64,000 nt of DNA from Salinarchaeum laminariae (lineage in GTDB: Archaea > Halobacteriota > Halobacteria > Halobacteriales > Salinarchaeaceae): assembly GCF_023204835.1 (NCBI RefSeq), contig NZ_CP096270.1, positions 2,930,907 through 2,994,906 on the forward strand. Direction: 5' to 3'. Below are positions 9,202 through 18,352 of this stretch, in pieces (within the stretch, counting starts at the first letter, position 1; every line of letters begins with the position of its first letter). Made by a program: the position numbers and the translations under genes. A model generated the notes under the pieces. The model saw only the letters and a program-made list of their open reading frames with translations, was not told where the DNA came from and searched no databases.

Positions 9202-12081
9202 TCAGTCGACATCCAGGAATTCTGCGAGTTTATCTGCACTGGTGTGGCCCTCGAACCGTCCCTGATCAAGCGGCCAGTACTGTGCCGACGTTCCGTTTCG
9301 CGCCGCTGAACGAACGAAATCAGGGTGGCAGGTGAGGAAGAAGACCTGATTGTGGGAGAGGAGTTCGTTGACGACCTGAAAGACACGGGAGACGTGGCCA
9401 GGATCAAAATTGGTCGCAGCGTCGTCGATAATGACAGGAAGTGCGACGTCGGTCTGGCGAATGCGAGCGAGTCGGATTGCAAGGAACAACTGCTCGGCTG
9501 TTGCCCGACTTAACTCGCCAACTCTGTGATCGGGGGCGGAGTCTCGTAACGCTCGGAATTCGAGTTCTTGCACGTCATCGCCCAGCTCAATACCATCGTA
9601 CTCCTGCGTGATATTCTGGAAAATCGTACTCGCGTCATCCACGAGCGAATGGACGACATCCTCCATGAGTCGCTCGTGTAACTGCTTCACCATCGATTCA
9701 GCAATCCGGTTAACGGCGTACGCCTCTCCGAGACGCTCAAATTCGACGCGAGCCTCGTCGATCGTTGCCTGGGCCTCCTGGAGATCCGTCTCGGATGCAA
9801 GCTCATCTACCCGCTGTTCTAACTCGATACAGGCTTCCTGAAGTTCCTCTCGCCGGTCTTCTAAACGATCGATCTCACCCTGAAGCTCGCGGATGTCATC
9901 ACCGATCGCGTCCGTGTCCGCGTACTCCTCGGCAGCGCTACGAACGACGTCGATCCATGGTTCGTCTGCCTCTCGAAACGGTTCGAACGCCTCCCGAGCA
10001 GACGGGCCGTCAAATCGACTTTTAATCTGGGTCGTGAAGCTATCACGGTCGGACTCGGCCGCCTCCACCTCACTGACCCGTTCAGCCTCCGCTTTGAACG
10101 CCTCGACGTGCCGGTACACCTCGTCGTCGCTCGTCGACTCACCGATGCTCCGCTCGGCATCCCACTCAGAGAGAACCGAATCGATGTTTTCGATTTCTTC
10201 TGCTCGTTCCTGTTCAGCGGTGTAAACCTCTCGAGCCAATTCGAGATCAGCAGACGCATCATCGAGTGCTGAGAGAAGCGCTGGAGCGTCTTCGAGAACC
10301 GTCTCTTCCGACCACGAAATATCAGCAATCTCTTCGAACAAACCAGAGAGCTCCTCCAGGTCATCTATCAGTTCGTCACGATTTTCTTCCCACTGCGTTC
10401 GTTCACGTCTATAGGCATCGATTCGGTCGTCGATTTCACCGACTTGATCGTAGAACTGGGCGACGTGCGTTGGGGAAAGGTCATCGGGAAGACCGATCGT
10501 TTCTGCAAGGGATTGGATTGCTTGTTGCTCCTCTTCGAGAGCCTCTTCGACCGTCCTGAGCCGATCCTTGGCACTGCTAATATCCCCTTCAAGCGTCGTG
10601 ATTTGACCGCTGGTTTCGCGATAGGCGTCCGTATCGACAGTTGACTCCACGTTGACGGTCGTGTCGATCGTATAGATGCCGGCTCCGAGGATAATGAAGC
10701 CGATCACACCACCAACGATTGGGTTGATGAAAAATCCTGCACCGGTACCGACCAGGAGGGCCACTCCAGCGATGATAGCGGGTTTCCGGATCGGAACGCT
10801 AACCTCTTCTGTGCTATCGCGATCATCATCCATCTCCTCTAATTGTGACTGAAGCTCGTCACGCTTCGAGCGTTTTCTGTCGAGTTCTGCCTCGAGGTTA
10901 CCTTGCTCTTCTTGAAGGGCTTCGACGGACGAGGCCTGGTCAGCAATGCGAGCGGAATCGATCGTGCTCGTATCGATTGCATCGATGTGAGCGAACGAAC
11001 CGTCCCACTCAGGATGGAGTGATTCGATATCATCTTCCAACGTTCGACGAGTGGCCTCGAGTTCGGTCTCGGTCTGGGAGAGGTCCTCGACCGTCTGAGA
11101 CCACAGGTTCCGATTATCTGCCAATTCGTCGATTTCGGATTCGTTGTCATGCAGCCACTCGCGGTATTCCTCAGATGTATCGAGCCGAGCAGTCTGCTCG
11201 AACTCCGATTTGGCATCGCGAAGGTCCGAGGTCGCGGTGTTGAACTGTGCTTCAAAGTGTTCGAGCCGGTCAGTCAAGTGACTCGGGAACTCCTCGATGC
11301 TGTCGGTCTCTTCGTCGGCAAGACGGGTGTCGAGACTGTCGATTTCCTGAATCGGGTCGAACAGTTCGGTCAAGATATTGAGACGGTCCCGACGGCGTTG
11401 CTTCAAACTGAGCTCCGTATCAATGTCGGATTGCTCGCCGCGCATATCATGCAGTTCCTCCGTCACCGAGCGGTACTCCTCGACTTGCTTGCTCGCTTCC
11501 TCTCGCTGTTGCAGCCCGTCCCGAATTTGCTGATAGGGGTCGTGAAGATCGGTCGTCTTAGCGGTGGGTGACCCACGTTTCAACCCGATATCGTGCGCTT
11601 GATCCTGAAACTCACCTCGGAGGTCAGGGATTTCCGCAATGTCGCCGTACGCGCCGCCGAGAAGCACCCGCGCGAGGTCCTCGGTATCGTCGATTCCGGG
11701 CGGGAGCTGCCGTAGCTCGTCGAGACTGATCGTATGAATATTGCGATACTGACGGTCCGTTACAGGCCCGAAAATATCGGAACTCTCCAACTCCGGGCCA
11801 TCACCAATCGCGGAAACCGACGGAGACGAATGCCCGTTCAGGACGTATCGGTAGGAGTGACCGTCGTGGGAGATCTCGGCATCGATGCGATACTCATCGG
11901 TTGCAGGGGGCAGGTCGCTTTGTTTCCCAACCCCGGTAGGGAACTGCCTGAACGCTTCCATGAACGTAGATTTCCCGGCTCGCTGTGGACCGCCGATAAC
12001 GACGAGACCGTCATCGACATTCTCGATCCGCGCGTTCTGAAAGCAGCCAAAGTCATCAATGCGGAGTTCGGTTACGTACAT
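9202..12081 (-). CDS. YhaN-like Rad50/SbcC-family ATPase with membrane hairpin in the coiled coil
   Basis: This 959-residue SMC/Rad50-type ATPase has a Walker A at residues 31-39 (GPQRAGKST), long coiled coils, and an ABC signature LSRATAEQLFLAIRLA near 855. Walker B is LPVIIDD near 880-886. Unlike canonical Rad50 there is no obvious CxxC zinc hook. Instead, two adjacent hydrophobic segments (~430-470, e.g. GFFINPIVGGVIGFIILGAG) interrupt the coiled coil, as in the bacterial YhaN family. Its start overlaps the ancestral stop of the upstream Mre11-like gene (TAATG), so the two were translationally coupled. It probably forms a DNA-end processing complex with that nuclease, perhaps at the membrane. 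Confidence 0.85.
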   Translation of the reverse strand: MYVTELRIDDFGCFQNARIENVDDGLVVIGGPQRAGKSTFMEAFRQFPTGVGKQSDLPPATDEYRIDAEISHDGHSYRYVLNGHSSPSVSAIGDGPELESSDIFGPVTDRQYRNIHTISLDELRQLPPGIDDTEDLARVLLGGAYGDIAEIPDLRGEFQDQAHDIGLKRGSPTAKTTDLHDPYQQIRDGLQQREEASKQVEEYRSVTEELHDMRGEQSDIDTELSLKQRRRDRLNILTELFDPIQEIDSLDTRLADEETDSIEEFPSHLTDRLEHFEAQFNTATSDLRDAKSEFEQTARLDTSEEYREWLHDNESEIDELADNRNLWSQTVEDLSQTETELEATRRTLEDDIESLHPEWDGSFAHIDAIDTSTIDSARIADQASSVEALQEEQGNLEAELDRKRSKRDELQSQLEEMDDDRDSTEEVSVPIRKPAIIAGVALLVGTGAGFFINPIVGGVIGFIILGAGIYTIDTTVNVESTVDTDAYRETSGQITTLEGDISSAKDRLRTVEEALEEEQQAIQSLAETIGLPDDLSPTHVAQFYDQVGEIDDRIDAYRRERTQWEENRDELIDDLEELSGLFEEIADISWSEETVLEDAPALLSALDDASADLELAREVYTAEQERAEEIENIDSVLSEWDAERSIGESTSDDEVYRHVEAFKAEAERVSEVEAAESDRDSFTTQIKSRFDGPSAREAFEPFREADEPWIDVVRSAAEEYADTDAIGDDIRELQGEIDRLEDRREELQEACIELEQRVDELASETDLQEAQATIDEARVEFERLGEAYAVNRIAESMVKQLHERLMEDVVHSLVDDASTIFQNITQEYDGIELGDDVQELEFRALRDSAPDHRVGELSRATAEQLFLAIRLARIRQTDVALPVIIDDAATNFDPGHVSRVFQVVNELLSHNQVFFLTCHPDFVRSAARNGTSAQYWPLDQGRFEGHTSADKLAEFLDVD

Positions 12082-12149
12082 TACGTCGCCCTCCGTCGAG
12101 CGAGTTCCTCGAGCACACGTTCACGAGCTCTCTCGATGAGAGCATCCAG

Positions 12150-13406
12150 TCATTCCTCTGTAAGCGGTAACTCGTCAGCACGGATCTCCTCGTGGTCGTC
12201 GACAGGTTCCCAAGCTTCCCCGACGGTTTCCCGGAAGACGGCTCGAGACGCCTCGCCGTCAAATTCCTCCGAGACGCTGAGGAACTCCTCGATCACGCGA
12301 TCGCTATCACGTAACTCGTCGATCGGTGGTACTGGGGGGCCGGTTTCGTCACGGATCGCCTCAGTCCAGACGAAGGGCTGCCGCGAGGAGAACTGCTCGC
12401 GTGCCCTGCGCGTGAGCTCTTGAATCGCTTCGTCATCCTGTGATAACGTTTCATGCGCAGGACCGTTTCCGGTCAGCGTCCATCGGCAGACGAATCCGTC
12501 GACGCCCCACTCGGGATCGCGGATACTCACGCTCGTTCCGTCGAACCTGTCCATCGGGGTCGAAAGGTCGTCGATGACATGCTCGAGACGCCGTTTGAGA
12601 TCGGGGATCGATGAGACTCCTTCATCACCAACATCCACGGTAACAGTTTGCCACACAACAGGCGATGTCGGGATGAACTCGATGTCAGGCGACCCTCCAT
12701 CATCGAGCTCGACGAGATACCCGCCGCCAAGACCGAGTTCCCCGATATCCCGGCCTTGCGGGACACCAGGATACGCAACTGGTTGTTCTGATTCGAAAAT
12801 ACGGGCATCGTGTACGTGTCCGAGAGCCCAATACTGAATTGCGTCTTTGCTCTCTAGTTTGCTTCGCGCCACCGGCACGTACAGTCGCCCCTCCGGATCC
12901 AGACTGGTGTGCAACACACCAATGTTTGGAATCCGATCATCCGCTGGCGTGAACTGGCGGTACATCGATCGGCTCTCGGACCGATCGCGGTACGACTGTC
13001 CCCAGATTCTGGCCTCGGGGCTCCCTGCGTCAGGATACAGGAATTCCTCCGGATCCTCGTGATCGAACTCGTTGACGTTGTCCGGCAGGTCTACGTACGT
13101 TGTGGCGCTCCCCACCGGGTCGTGATTTCCGTACGCCACGTAGGCGGGGATGCCTTCCTCAGCCAGCCGTTCGAACTGCTCTTGGAGAAAGAGATTCGCA
13201 GTGACGCTTCTGGAATCTTGATCGTACAGGTCACCTGCAACGATCATGAAGTCAACTGCTTCAGAGATAGCGACGTCGAATAATCGCTCGACGGACGTGT
13301 ACAACGCCGACTCGAGAGGGTCCTCGACAGTACTGCCTCGATCAGCGATCGTTGAAAGTTGACTTCCTAAATGGAAATCTGCTGCTTGGAGAAATCGAAC
13401 GCTCAT
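12150..13406 (-). CDS. YhaO-like Mre11/SbcD-family metallophosphoesterase, C-terminus truncated by TGA
   Basis: The 418-residue calcineurin-like phosphoesterase has its motifs in order: D10-x-H12 (QAADFHLGS), GDLYD, GNHDP, a later LHTS and GHVHD. The metal-binding set therefore looks complete. The annotated stop is a TGA at 12150-12152. The same frame then continues for 22 codons with a charged amphipathic helix (LDALIERARERVLEELARRR) to a TAA that overlaps the start of the Rad50-like gene. The TGA therefore probably replaces an original TGG (Trp) and removes a helix that may contact the ATPase. The promoter region upstream (13,430-13,445, minus strand) has a TTTAT-type box. Confidence 0.82.
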   Translation of the reverse strand: MSVRFLQAADFHLGSQLSTIADRGSTVEDPLESALYTSVERLFDVAISEAVDFMIVAGDLYDQDSRSVTANLFLQEQFERLAEEGIPAYVAYGNHDPVGSATTYVDLPDNVNEFDHEDPEEFLYPDAGSPEARIWGQSYRDRSESRSMYRQFTPADDRIPNIGVLHTSLDPEGRLYVPVARSKLESKDAIQYWALGHVHDARIFESEQPVAYPGVPQGRDIGELGLGGGYLVELDDGGSPDIEFIPTSPVVWQTVTVDVGDEGVSSIPDLKRRLEHVIDDLSTPMDRFDGTSVSIRDPEWGVDGFVCRWTLTGNGPAHETLSQDDEAIQELTRRAREQFSSRQPFVWTEAIRDETGPPVPPIDELRDSDRVIEEFLSVSEEFDGEASRAVFRETVGEAWEPVDDHEEIRADELPLTEE

Positions 13407-13674
13407 CTTACACTAGCCGCGACCAACAAGGGGATAAACGGTTTGGCACTAGGTTGTCAAAAGACGGGCTTCTAAACGATAGTCACAACAGTGAACCTCG
13501 ATTTCGTCGACGGCGAAAAACACCAGTCGTTCACAACGACGACCGTCTACACCTACTCTCATCCAGCGACGTTCGGATACCTGTGAAGCGCACAGATCAC
13601 TTCCTTTCATCGGCTTCTCAGACCAACTGTCAAAACTTGTCGGCTAATAAGACAATCTGCATTGAAACCCGAAC

Positions 13675-13791
13675 ATGAGCGGAATAATCCAGCCATTCCG
13701 GGTACTACTCATCGATGACGAGCCGGATTTCCTGGAGGTTGCTGCGTGCCGAGTTCGATCGCGAGGAGGGCGCTGCTCAACGTCTGGGTAG
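13675..13791 (+). pseudogene. Relic of a response-regulator receiver domain
   Basis: An ATG frame encodes a receiver-domain start, FRVLLIDDEPDFLEVAA, containing the paired Asp residues of a CheY-like fold. It then runs into unrelated sequence and a stop after 38 codons. The phospho-acceptor Asp and the rest of the fold are missing. Haloarchaeal regulators of this type are often joined to PAS/GAF modules, which are absent here. It is a 5' fragment of a broken signalling gene. Confidence 0.6.
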
Positions 13792-13797
13792 GCGCGT

Positions 13798-14064
13798 TCA
13801 TTTGGACTCCACAGGTTCGTCGTTGTCGGTGGGGCGATACAGCTGTCTCGGATTTTCGATCTCGATGTCCTGGAGGTCGCGTACAAGGCGTTCTTCGTGC
13901 TGCTTCAACTGCTCGTTGGTCAAGCAAGTGAGTCGGGCAAACTCTACATCAATCGGCGGGCACAGGAGCGACGCGTTACTGGTAACGCGATTGGAGAGGT
14001 TGCGGTGGACGAGTTCCTCACGGACGGCACGGAGTTCGGCTTGGAGGTTGGCTTTGTCGTTCAT
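13798..14064 (-). CDS. Small conserved hypothetical protein, 88 residues
   Basis: The frame is open further upstream, but the ATG at 14064 starts the part with haloarchaeal composition (MNDKANLQAELRAVREELVH). Two helices are followed by a CPPIDVEF segment, another helix (LTNEQLKQHEERLVRDLQDI) and an acidic tail. The middle could be an interaction module; no known domain was identified. It is convergent with the receiver relic, which ends 7 bp away. Confidence 0.5.
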   Translation of the reverse strand: MNDKANLQAELRAVREELVHRNLSNRVTSNASLLCPPIDVEFARLTCLTNEQLKQHEERLVRDLQDIEIENPRQLYRPTDNDEPVESK

Positions 14065-14681
14065 ATTCCGAATGCCCCTATTGCGAGCTCCAGAGTGGTG
14101 TTTGCTAAGTTGCAAGGCATCAACTGTCACTACGATGCGTATCGACATAAACACCTATCAATATACTTAGATATTATCGAGTTCTCGATTGTATCAAGAA
14201 TTGTATGTTATTCCTTGTGTTCCGGAGACGTAGAGGTATCTTCGCTGAATTCTTCGATTCAGACGCGCCATGTCGGCTCTTGGAGTGACTCGGCGAGCGC
14301 GTCTTTGAGTCAAAGCAGTGTGAAGTCTACCATCAGTTGAAATAGGGTGTTGAGTGGGTTGACCGGGCGGGAGGCCCTTTAGCATGGTCATTAAGAAGAT
14401 CGGCTACTATGTACCCTCATCTTAATTACAAGTAAGATGGCCGGGTGATCAAGCTGGAAGCCTGAGAATAGAGGTGATACTTCAGTACTTCAGAGCGGCG
14501 GAGTCTTAGAACTCCGATAATTCGGTGATTGAGTGGGGTTAGGACAGGAAATCGTGCGGGAGGGGAGTGCGATGCCGTGACCAGGATTTGTCCATCTTTA
14601 TACGGCTTTGATTCGAACGTCTGAGTAACGTCCGAGGATATCGTTGCGTGCGGACCTCGTCCGACTGCTGGTCACGATACG
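14065..14681. other. Gap without a recognisable gene
   Basis: No frame has good codon use. Near 14,410-14,435 there is a small inverted repeat (CATCTTA...TAAGATG) and near 14,500 another (GGAGT...ACTCC); either could be a weak terminator-like or mobile-element trace. The promoter of the membrane protein gene at 14682 should lie at the right end. Confidence 0.4.
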
Positions 14682-16067
14682 ATGAACTCAGGAACCCACA
14701 ACGTACGACCGTACGCCGACACGCCAATCGGTCGGCCTCTCGCCAAATTGAGTCGGCGATGGAAGTCGGCAGTCGAGCGGGTCACGACCACTTGGGTATT
14801 CAACGTATTCATGCCGTTTGGTCAGGCGTCGATTCGGGGCTTTGCGCAGTACGCGTTCTCGCTGGCTATGGCGATACCCGTTATTGCGCTCGCCCTTGGG
14901 CTGTCCGCGCTGTCGGTCGGCTACGCCGAGTTCGTCGAGTCGATGACCGCGTCGGCGACCACATTGCAGTCGTGGGGGACAATCGCCCTGGCGACGCCGG
15001 AGTACGTTGCGGTCGCACTCTCGGTGGTGTACGCCCTCGGTGCAATAACCTATACGCCACGAACGCGAGACAGGTCGGATTTGTATCGAGTAGATAAGAA
15101 GACCGCAACCGCGCCGTATCAGTGGGAGCGTCTGCTGGGCATCCTGAGCGTTGCGATATTCCCAGCAGTGATGTTCGCAGTCCTCTACACGGGATGGGAC
15201 CCTAGTTTCATACAGATTACGGAGACAACTGCTTTCGCTCTTGGCTTCGCTGCTCATCTTGTGTTGGCAGTGCCTGCTCTAAAGTTTTACAAAATCCGAT
15301 ACATCACGGGGAATCACAACCACGTTGCTGTTAAATACGGGTTGTACGAACTCTCCGTGCTAACGACGGTAGTCCTGGCGGCGTTCCCGTTTGGATACGC
15401 GAACTATCTTCCGATATCTGGTGGAGCGATGGAGGTTTCGTTTCTCGTGTTTGTCCTGTTTATGCTACTAGCAGCGCGGAGATTTCGCTATATGCTGTAC
15501 AAAGACGATGCTGGATTCAAGCGTTTGTCACCGAACATTCCCGTATGGATTTCGCTATCACGAGTGCCGTTGCTCATTCCGGTGTATATGCTCGTGGTAG
15601 GTGCAGGTGCATCCAACATTGCTATCGTGGGAGCGTTCACGACGTTCGTCGCTGGCGTTGGATACATCATATGGCGTGGGTCACAGGGCGCGGGTGCGTT
15701 CGAACATCCCAAGGGAGGGCTAGGTCGTGGTTCGGATTATTATGAGAAAACGGTTCGCAAGCCAAACCGAGAGGCTGCCAAGAACGGCGATGGGCCGTGG
15801 GGGCTCTCAGAAGCAGTCCGAGAGTTCAACTCATTCGCAAGAACCAATGGATTCGAAACGATTCCCAGTACGAAATCCGCCAAGTTCAGCGAGAATGCTG
15901 TCAAGGCAACGTTCGACCGTATTGAGTCGAACACGACTGATGCTGATTCGGTTGAAGAACACTTGGATGAACTTGTCGAGGAAGGCGTTGATGCAGGACG
16001 GATTCCTGCGGATGTATTCAAGGCGTACGTTCGCCATCGCGACGTGGTGTTAGAGAAATTTGATTGA
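14682..16067 (+). CDS. Polytopic membrane protein of unknown function
   Basis: The 461-residue protein has about eight hydrophobic helices between residues ~45 and 345 (for example AIPVIALALGLSALSVGY, VAVALSVVYALGAITY, FLVFVLFMLLAA, IAIVGAFTTFVAGVGYIIW). A soluble, acidic C-terminal domain of ~110 residues follows (VEEHLDELVEEGVDAG...). The first ~40 residues are basic and polar. No transporter signature or catalytic motif was seen. No neighbour is close enough to form an operon. Confidence 0.75.
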   Translation: MNSGTHNVRPYADTPIGRPLAKLSRRWKSAVERVTTTWVFNVFMPFGQASIRGFAQYAFSLAMAIPVIALALGLSALSVGYAEFVESMTASATTLQSWGTIALATPEYVAVALSVVYALGAITYTPRTRDRSDLYRVDKKTATAPYQWERLLGILSVAIFPAVMFAVLYTGWDPSFIQITETTAFALGFAAHLVLAVPALKFYKIRYITGNHNHVAVKYGLYELSVLTTVVLAAFPFGYANYLPISGGAMEVSFLVFVLFMLLAARRFRYMLYKDDAGFKRLSPNIPVWISLSRVPLLIPVYMLVVGAGASNIAIVGAFTTFVAGVGYIIWRGSQGAGAFEHPKGGLGRGSDYYEKTVRKPNREAAKNGDGPWGLSEAVREFNSFARTNGFETIPSTKSAKFSENAVKATFDRIESNTTDADSVEEHLDELVEEGVDAGRIPADVFKAYVRHRDVVLEKFD

Positions 16068-16100
16068 GGCGATTACATTCCAGGTCCATCAGGTGATTGC

Positions 16101-16276
16101 GCTTCCTCTTCACAGACCATATCGAGAGGGTCATCGACAGGTGCCAACCGTCGCACGATATTCACGCCAGACTCCGCCACTCGTGGGAAGACCTGGAGAA
16201 GGCTTGTGAGCGGAAGAAGAAACTAGACCGGGGCCGTGGCGGGTATAAAATCGGCAAGTCCCGACTCGATCGCTAA
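16101..16276 (+). pseudogene. C-terminal fragment of an unidentified conserved protein
   Basis: One plus-strand frame reads as natural, charged protein (TDHIERVIDRC, then RHSWEDLEKACERKKKLDRG) and ends in TAA at 16274-16276. Upstream in frame there is a TGA and no start. It looks like the 3' end of a gene whose beginning has been lost. No family recognised. Confidence 0.3.
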
Positions 16277-16602
16277 TGGGTAAGTGAACCGGGATTGAGG
16301 TTGCCGTTGGCCGTCATATTTGTAATCATATCGGTCAACTCCGAATGCTGGTTCAACTCGTCAGAGTCAGGGTATCGGGCATTCGGTCCGTCGAATTCGA
16401 TGGTTTCCGTCGTGTCACCGAAGCCCAAGTCGACTCCTAGGGAGTATTGGATTTCTTGATGGAGTCTCAAACCTTACTCTCAGCCATAGCCTCGGCAGTG
16501 ATGGGGTTGGCGTCGGCCGCGTCGGCGTGCACCTCGACGATAGCTCTCCCTGGGCGAGGAGGTAGTCCTTGCACTCGTTCGAGCTGAGGGCGAAGAGGTC
16601 AG

Positions 16603-16755
16603 TTGAAAGACGTTGACCGACTCAACCGATACGCAAACTTCTACGAGGATGCGTGCGCGATGCTGGTCGCTCCCAGTGCCAGCGACAGCATCGTGGACGC
16701 ACTCACAGACAAGGAGTTGGAGTACGTCGAGATGCAACCGCGCGCCAGCGACTGA
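16603..16755 (+). pseudogene. Fragment or small ORF of about 50 codons
   Basis: A TTG-initiated frame encodes LKDVDRLNRYANFYEDACAM, continues through an acidic SDSIVDALTDKELEYVE and stops at 16753-16755. Composition is typically haloarchaeal, but there is no good start signal and the flanking sequence is non-coding. It is probably the tail of a lost gene. The rest of 16,068-16,984 holds no gene that I can support; a TATA-like TTTTATATA at about 16,880-16,888 is an isolated feature. Confidence 0.3.
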
Positions 16756-16984
16756 AGGCTCCGAGAAGTCCAAATTTGCTGGCAATTCTACTTCGAATAG
16801 GTCTGTTTTCGTCCAAATCGGAGGATCAGCACGCCTTATCAGGGTTAGTAGAATGTCAAATCAGCATAATTGTAAGGGTTTTATATAGGTCTGCGGGTAA
16901 CCCCACGTCGAGATATGTAACAGACATATCAGGGATTCTTCGAAGTCAGCGATACAGAACAAAATCGGCTTCACAACACGAACC

Positions 16985-17401
16985 ATGACCCGGACTGACT
17001 CCACAAACGACGGCGACGAGTTGTTCCCCGAGCAGCGCCCCATCTACAAGCAGTATGCAATGGGGGCTGCCTTCGTCACCGCAACAGTCGGCCTCGCCGG
17101 GTACGCGGTAGCTCGCCTCCCCGAAGTCTCACTCGGTACCGATAGCCCGCACCTGCTCGCCCTGAGCGTCCTGGCGTTCGGCGTCGGTACGGGAGCTTTC
17201 ACGCTGGTGCTCAACAGCCTGTATGTTCTGTCATTCGATTCCATCAGGGGTGCGAAAGTCGCCTCTGTTTACGCCACCGTCCTGGTGCTCTTGGTTCCCC
17301 TCGTCGATGCCGGAGCACTCCACCCACGGATGGCAATAGTCTTCCTCTGTTTGCTCTCTACGGGCGGTGTCATTCACGCCCTACTTTTCAAGTGGGCATA
17401 A
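16985..17401 (+). CDS. Small four-helix membrane protein
   Basis: The 138-residue protein has a hydrophilic N-terminus (~25 residues) and four hydrophobic segments (AAFVTATVGLAGYAVA; LLALSVLAFGVGTGAFTLVL; VASVYATVLVLLVPLV; MAIVFLCLLSTGGVIHALLF). No motif points to a function. It stands alone, with relics upstream and a gene-poor stretch downstream. Strong coding character. Confidence 0.7.
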   Translation: MTRTDSTNDGDELFPEQRPIYKQYAMGAAFVTATVGLAGYAVARLPEVSLGTDSPHLLALSVLAFGVGTGAFTLVLNSLYVLSFDSIRGAKVASVYATVLVLLVPLVDAGALHPRMAIVFLCLLSTGGVIHALLFKWA

Positions 17402-17865
17402 ACGGCCCCGCCGACTCGAAGGGCAATCGAGACGAGGCTTTTTGTTCTAACTTGTTTTACATACGGTTGATGAATAGCCGTTCGCTGCTGATGGCTCTCG
17501 AAGCAGTACCAAATCCTCACTGAGAGGGTTCAGTACTTTGCCTAGACGATTCGAGCGAGGACTCGGCATTTTCTTAGACGATACAGCTACGTCGGCAAGC
17601 CTCGCCAAAGCTCTACAGTGGATTACCTCCTCCAAGGATATCGGTCCGAGACCTCCGTCCGCGGCGAACTCGCGACATGCGGATTGTCCCGGCCGAACGA
17701 TCAAGGATCGGTTTTCGAGCCGGGGGATCGTGCAATTCGACAGTAATTAGAAGATAAGGACGGCTTGATTATAATAATGTGGTCGAATGGACATACAATG
17801 GTAAATGAGTACTATGGTCGCGTCGGTTTCTGAATATCTTGGTTTCCCATACAAGTGTGAAAAGG
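17402..17865. other. Gap without a supportable gene
   Basis: Open frames exist on both strands (around 17,447-17,750) but their composition is unlike that of haloarchaeal proteins and they match nothing I know. The right end borders the inverted-repeat element that begins at 17,866. Confidence 0.35.
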
Positions 17866-18053
17866 CCTTGTTTAGACGTCTGAGATAACTTGTTTGAGGC
17901 GCTCAGCGACAGTTTGAGGATTCTGACGACTCACTTGAGAATGAGTTCCCGGAACTGGCCAAACCAGATTAGACATTTAGTGGGAGCTATTAAAAGGAGG
18001 ATATTAGTTGGTGAATTGCTGAGCTGTCTGGTTTCAATCGTCTAAACAAGGCC
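17866..18053. mobile_element. MITE-like element with 15-bp perfect terminal inverted repeats
   Basis: GGCCTTGTTTAGACG at 17,866-17,880 is repeated exactly as its reverse complement at 18,039-18,053, enclosing 188 bp with no coding capacity. A third copy of the core (CCTTGTTTAGAC) lies at 18,298-18,309. This is the shape of a non-autonomous element moved in trans by a transposase recognising these ends. The neighbouring IS5-type element has different ends (TCCTAGTA), so it is probably not the partner. Confidence 0.6.
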
Positions 18054-18088
18054 AACAACTATATACTCCAATAAGGGTAGGTTTAGGT

Positions 18089-18241
18089 ATGGCATCGATT
18101 CAGTGTCCGTATTGCGGGCACGTTGCAGGCGAAAGGGATGTGTGGAAAATCAAGAACTCAAAGAATTCTACCCTGTACGATAATAGGGTAGATTGTTCTG
18201 GGTGTGGAAAGAAATTCAGCTATTTCATCAGAGATAGCTAA
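18089..18241 (+). CDS. 50-residue double-knuckle zinc-ribbon protein
   Basis: The very small gene encodes MASIQCPYCGHVAGERD, ending with CSGCGKKFSYFIRDS; the two CxxC pairs form a zinc ribbon. A TATATA box at about 18,060-18,065 sits ~26 nt before the ATG, as expected for leaderless haloarchaeal transcripts. The ribbon resembles general nucleic-acid-binding zinc ribbons. It lies between the MITE-like element and a third copy of its terminal repeat, so it may have arrived with mobile DNA. Confidence 0.6.
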   Translation: MASIQCPYCGHVAGERDVWKIKNSKNSTLYDNRVDCSGCGKKFSYFIRDS

Positions 18242-18352
18242 AAATTGGTGTATTGGCGCTCTCGCGCCCGTTTCCCCAAATTTTCACGTGGTTTGGACCT
18301 TGTTTAGACTGTCGAAACCGAGGAGTACAGCGGCTCTCGATCTAGTATGTAT

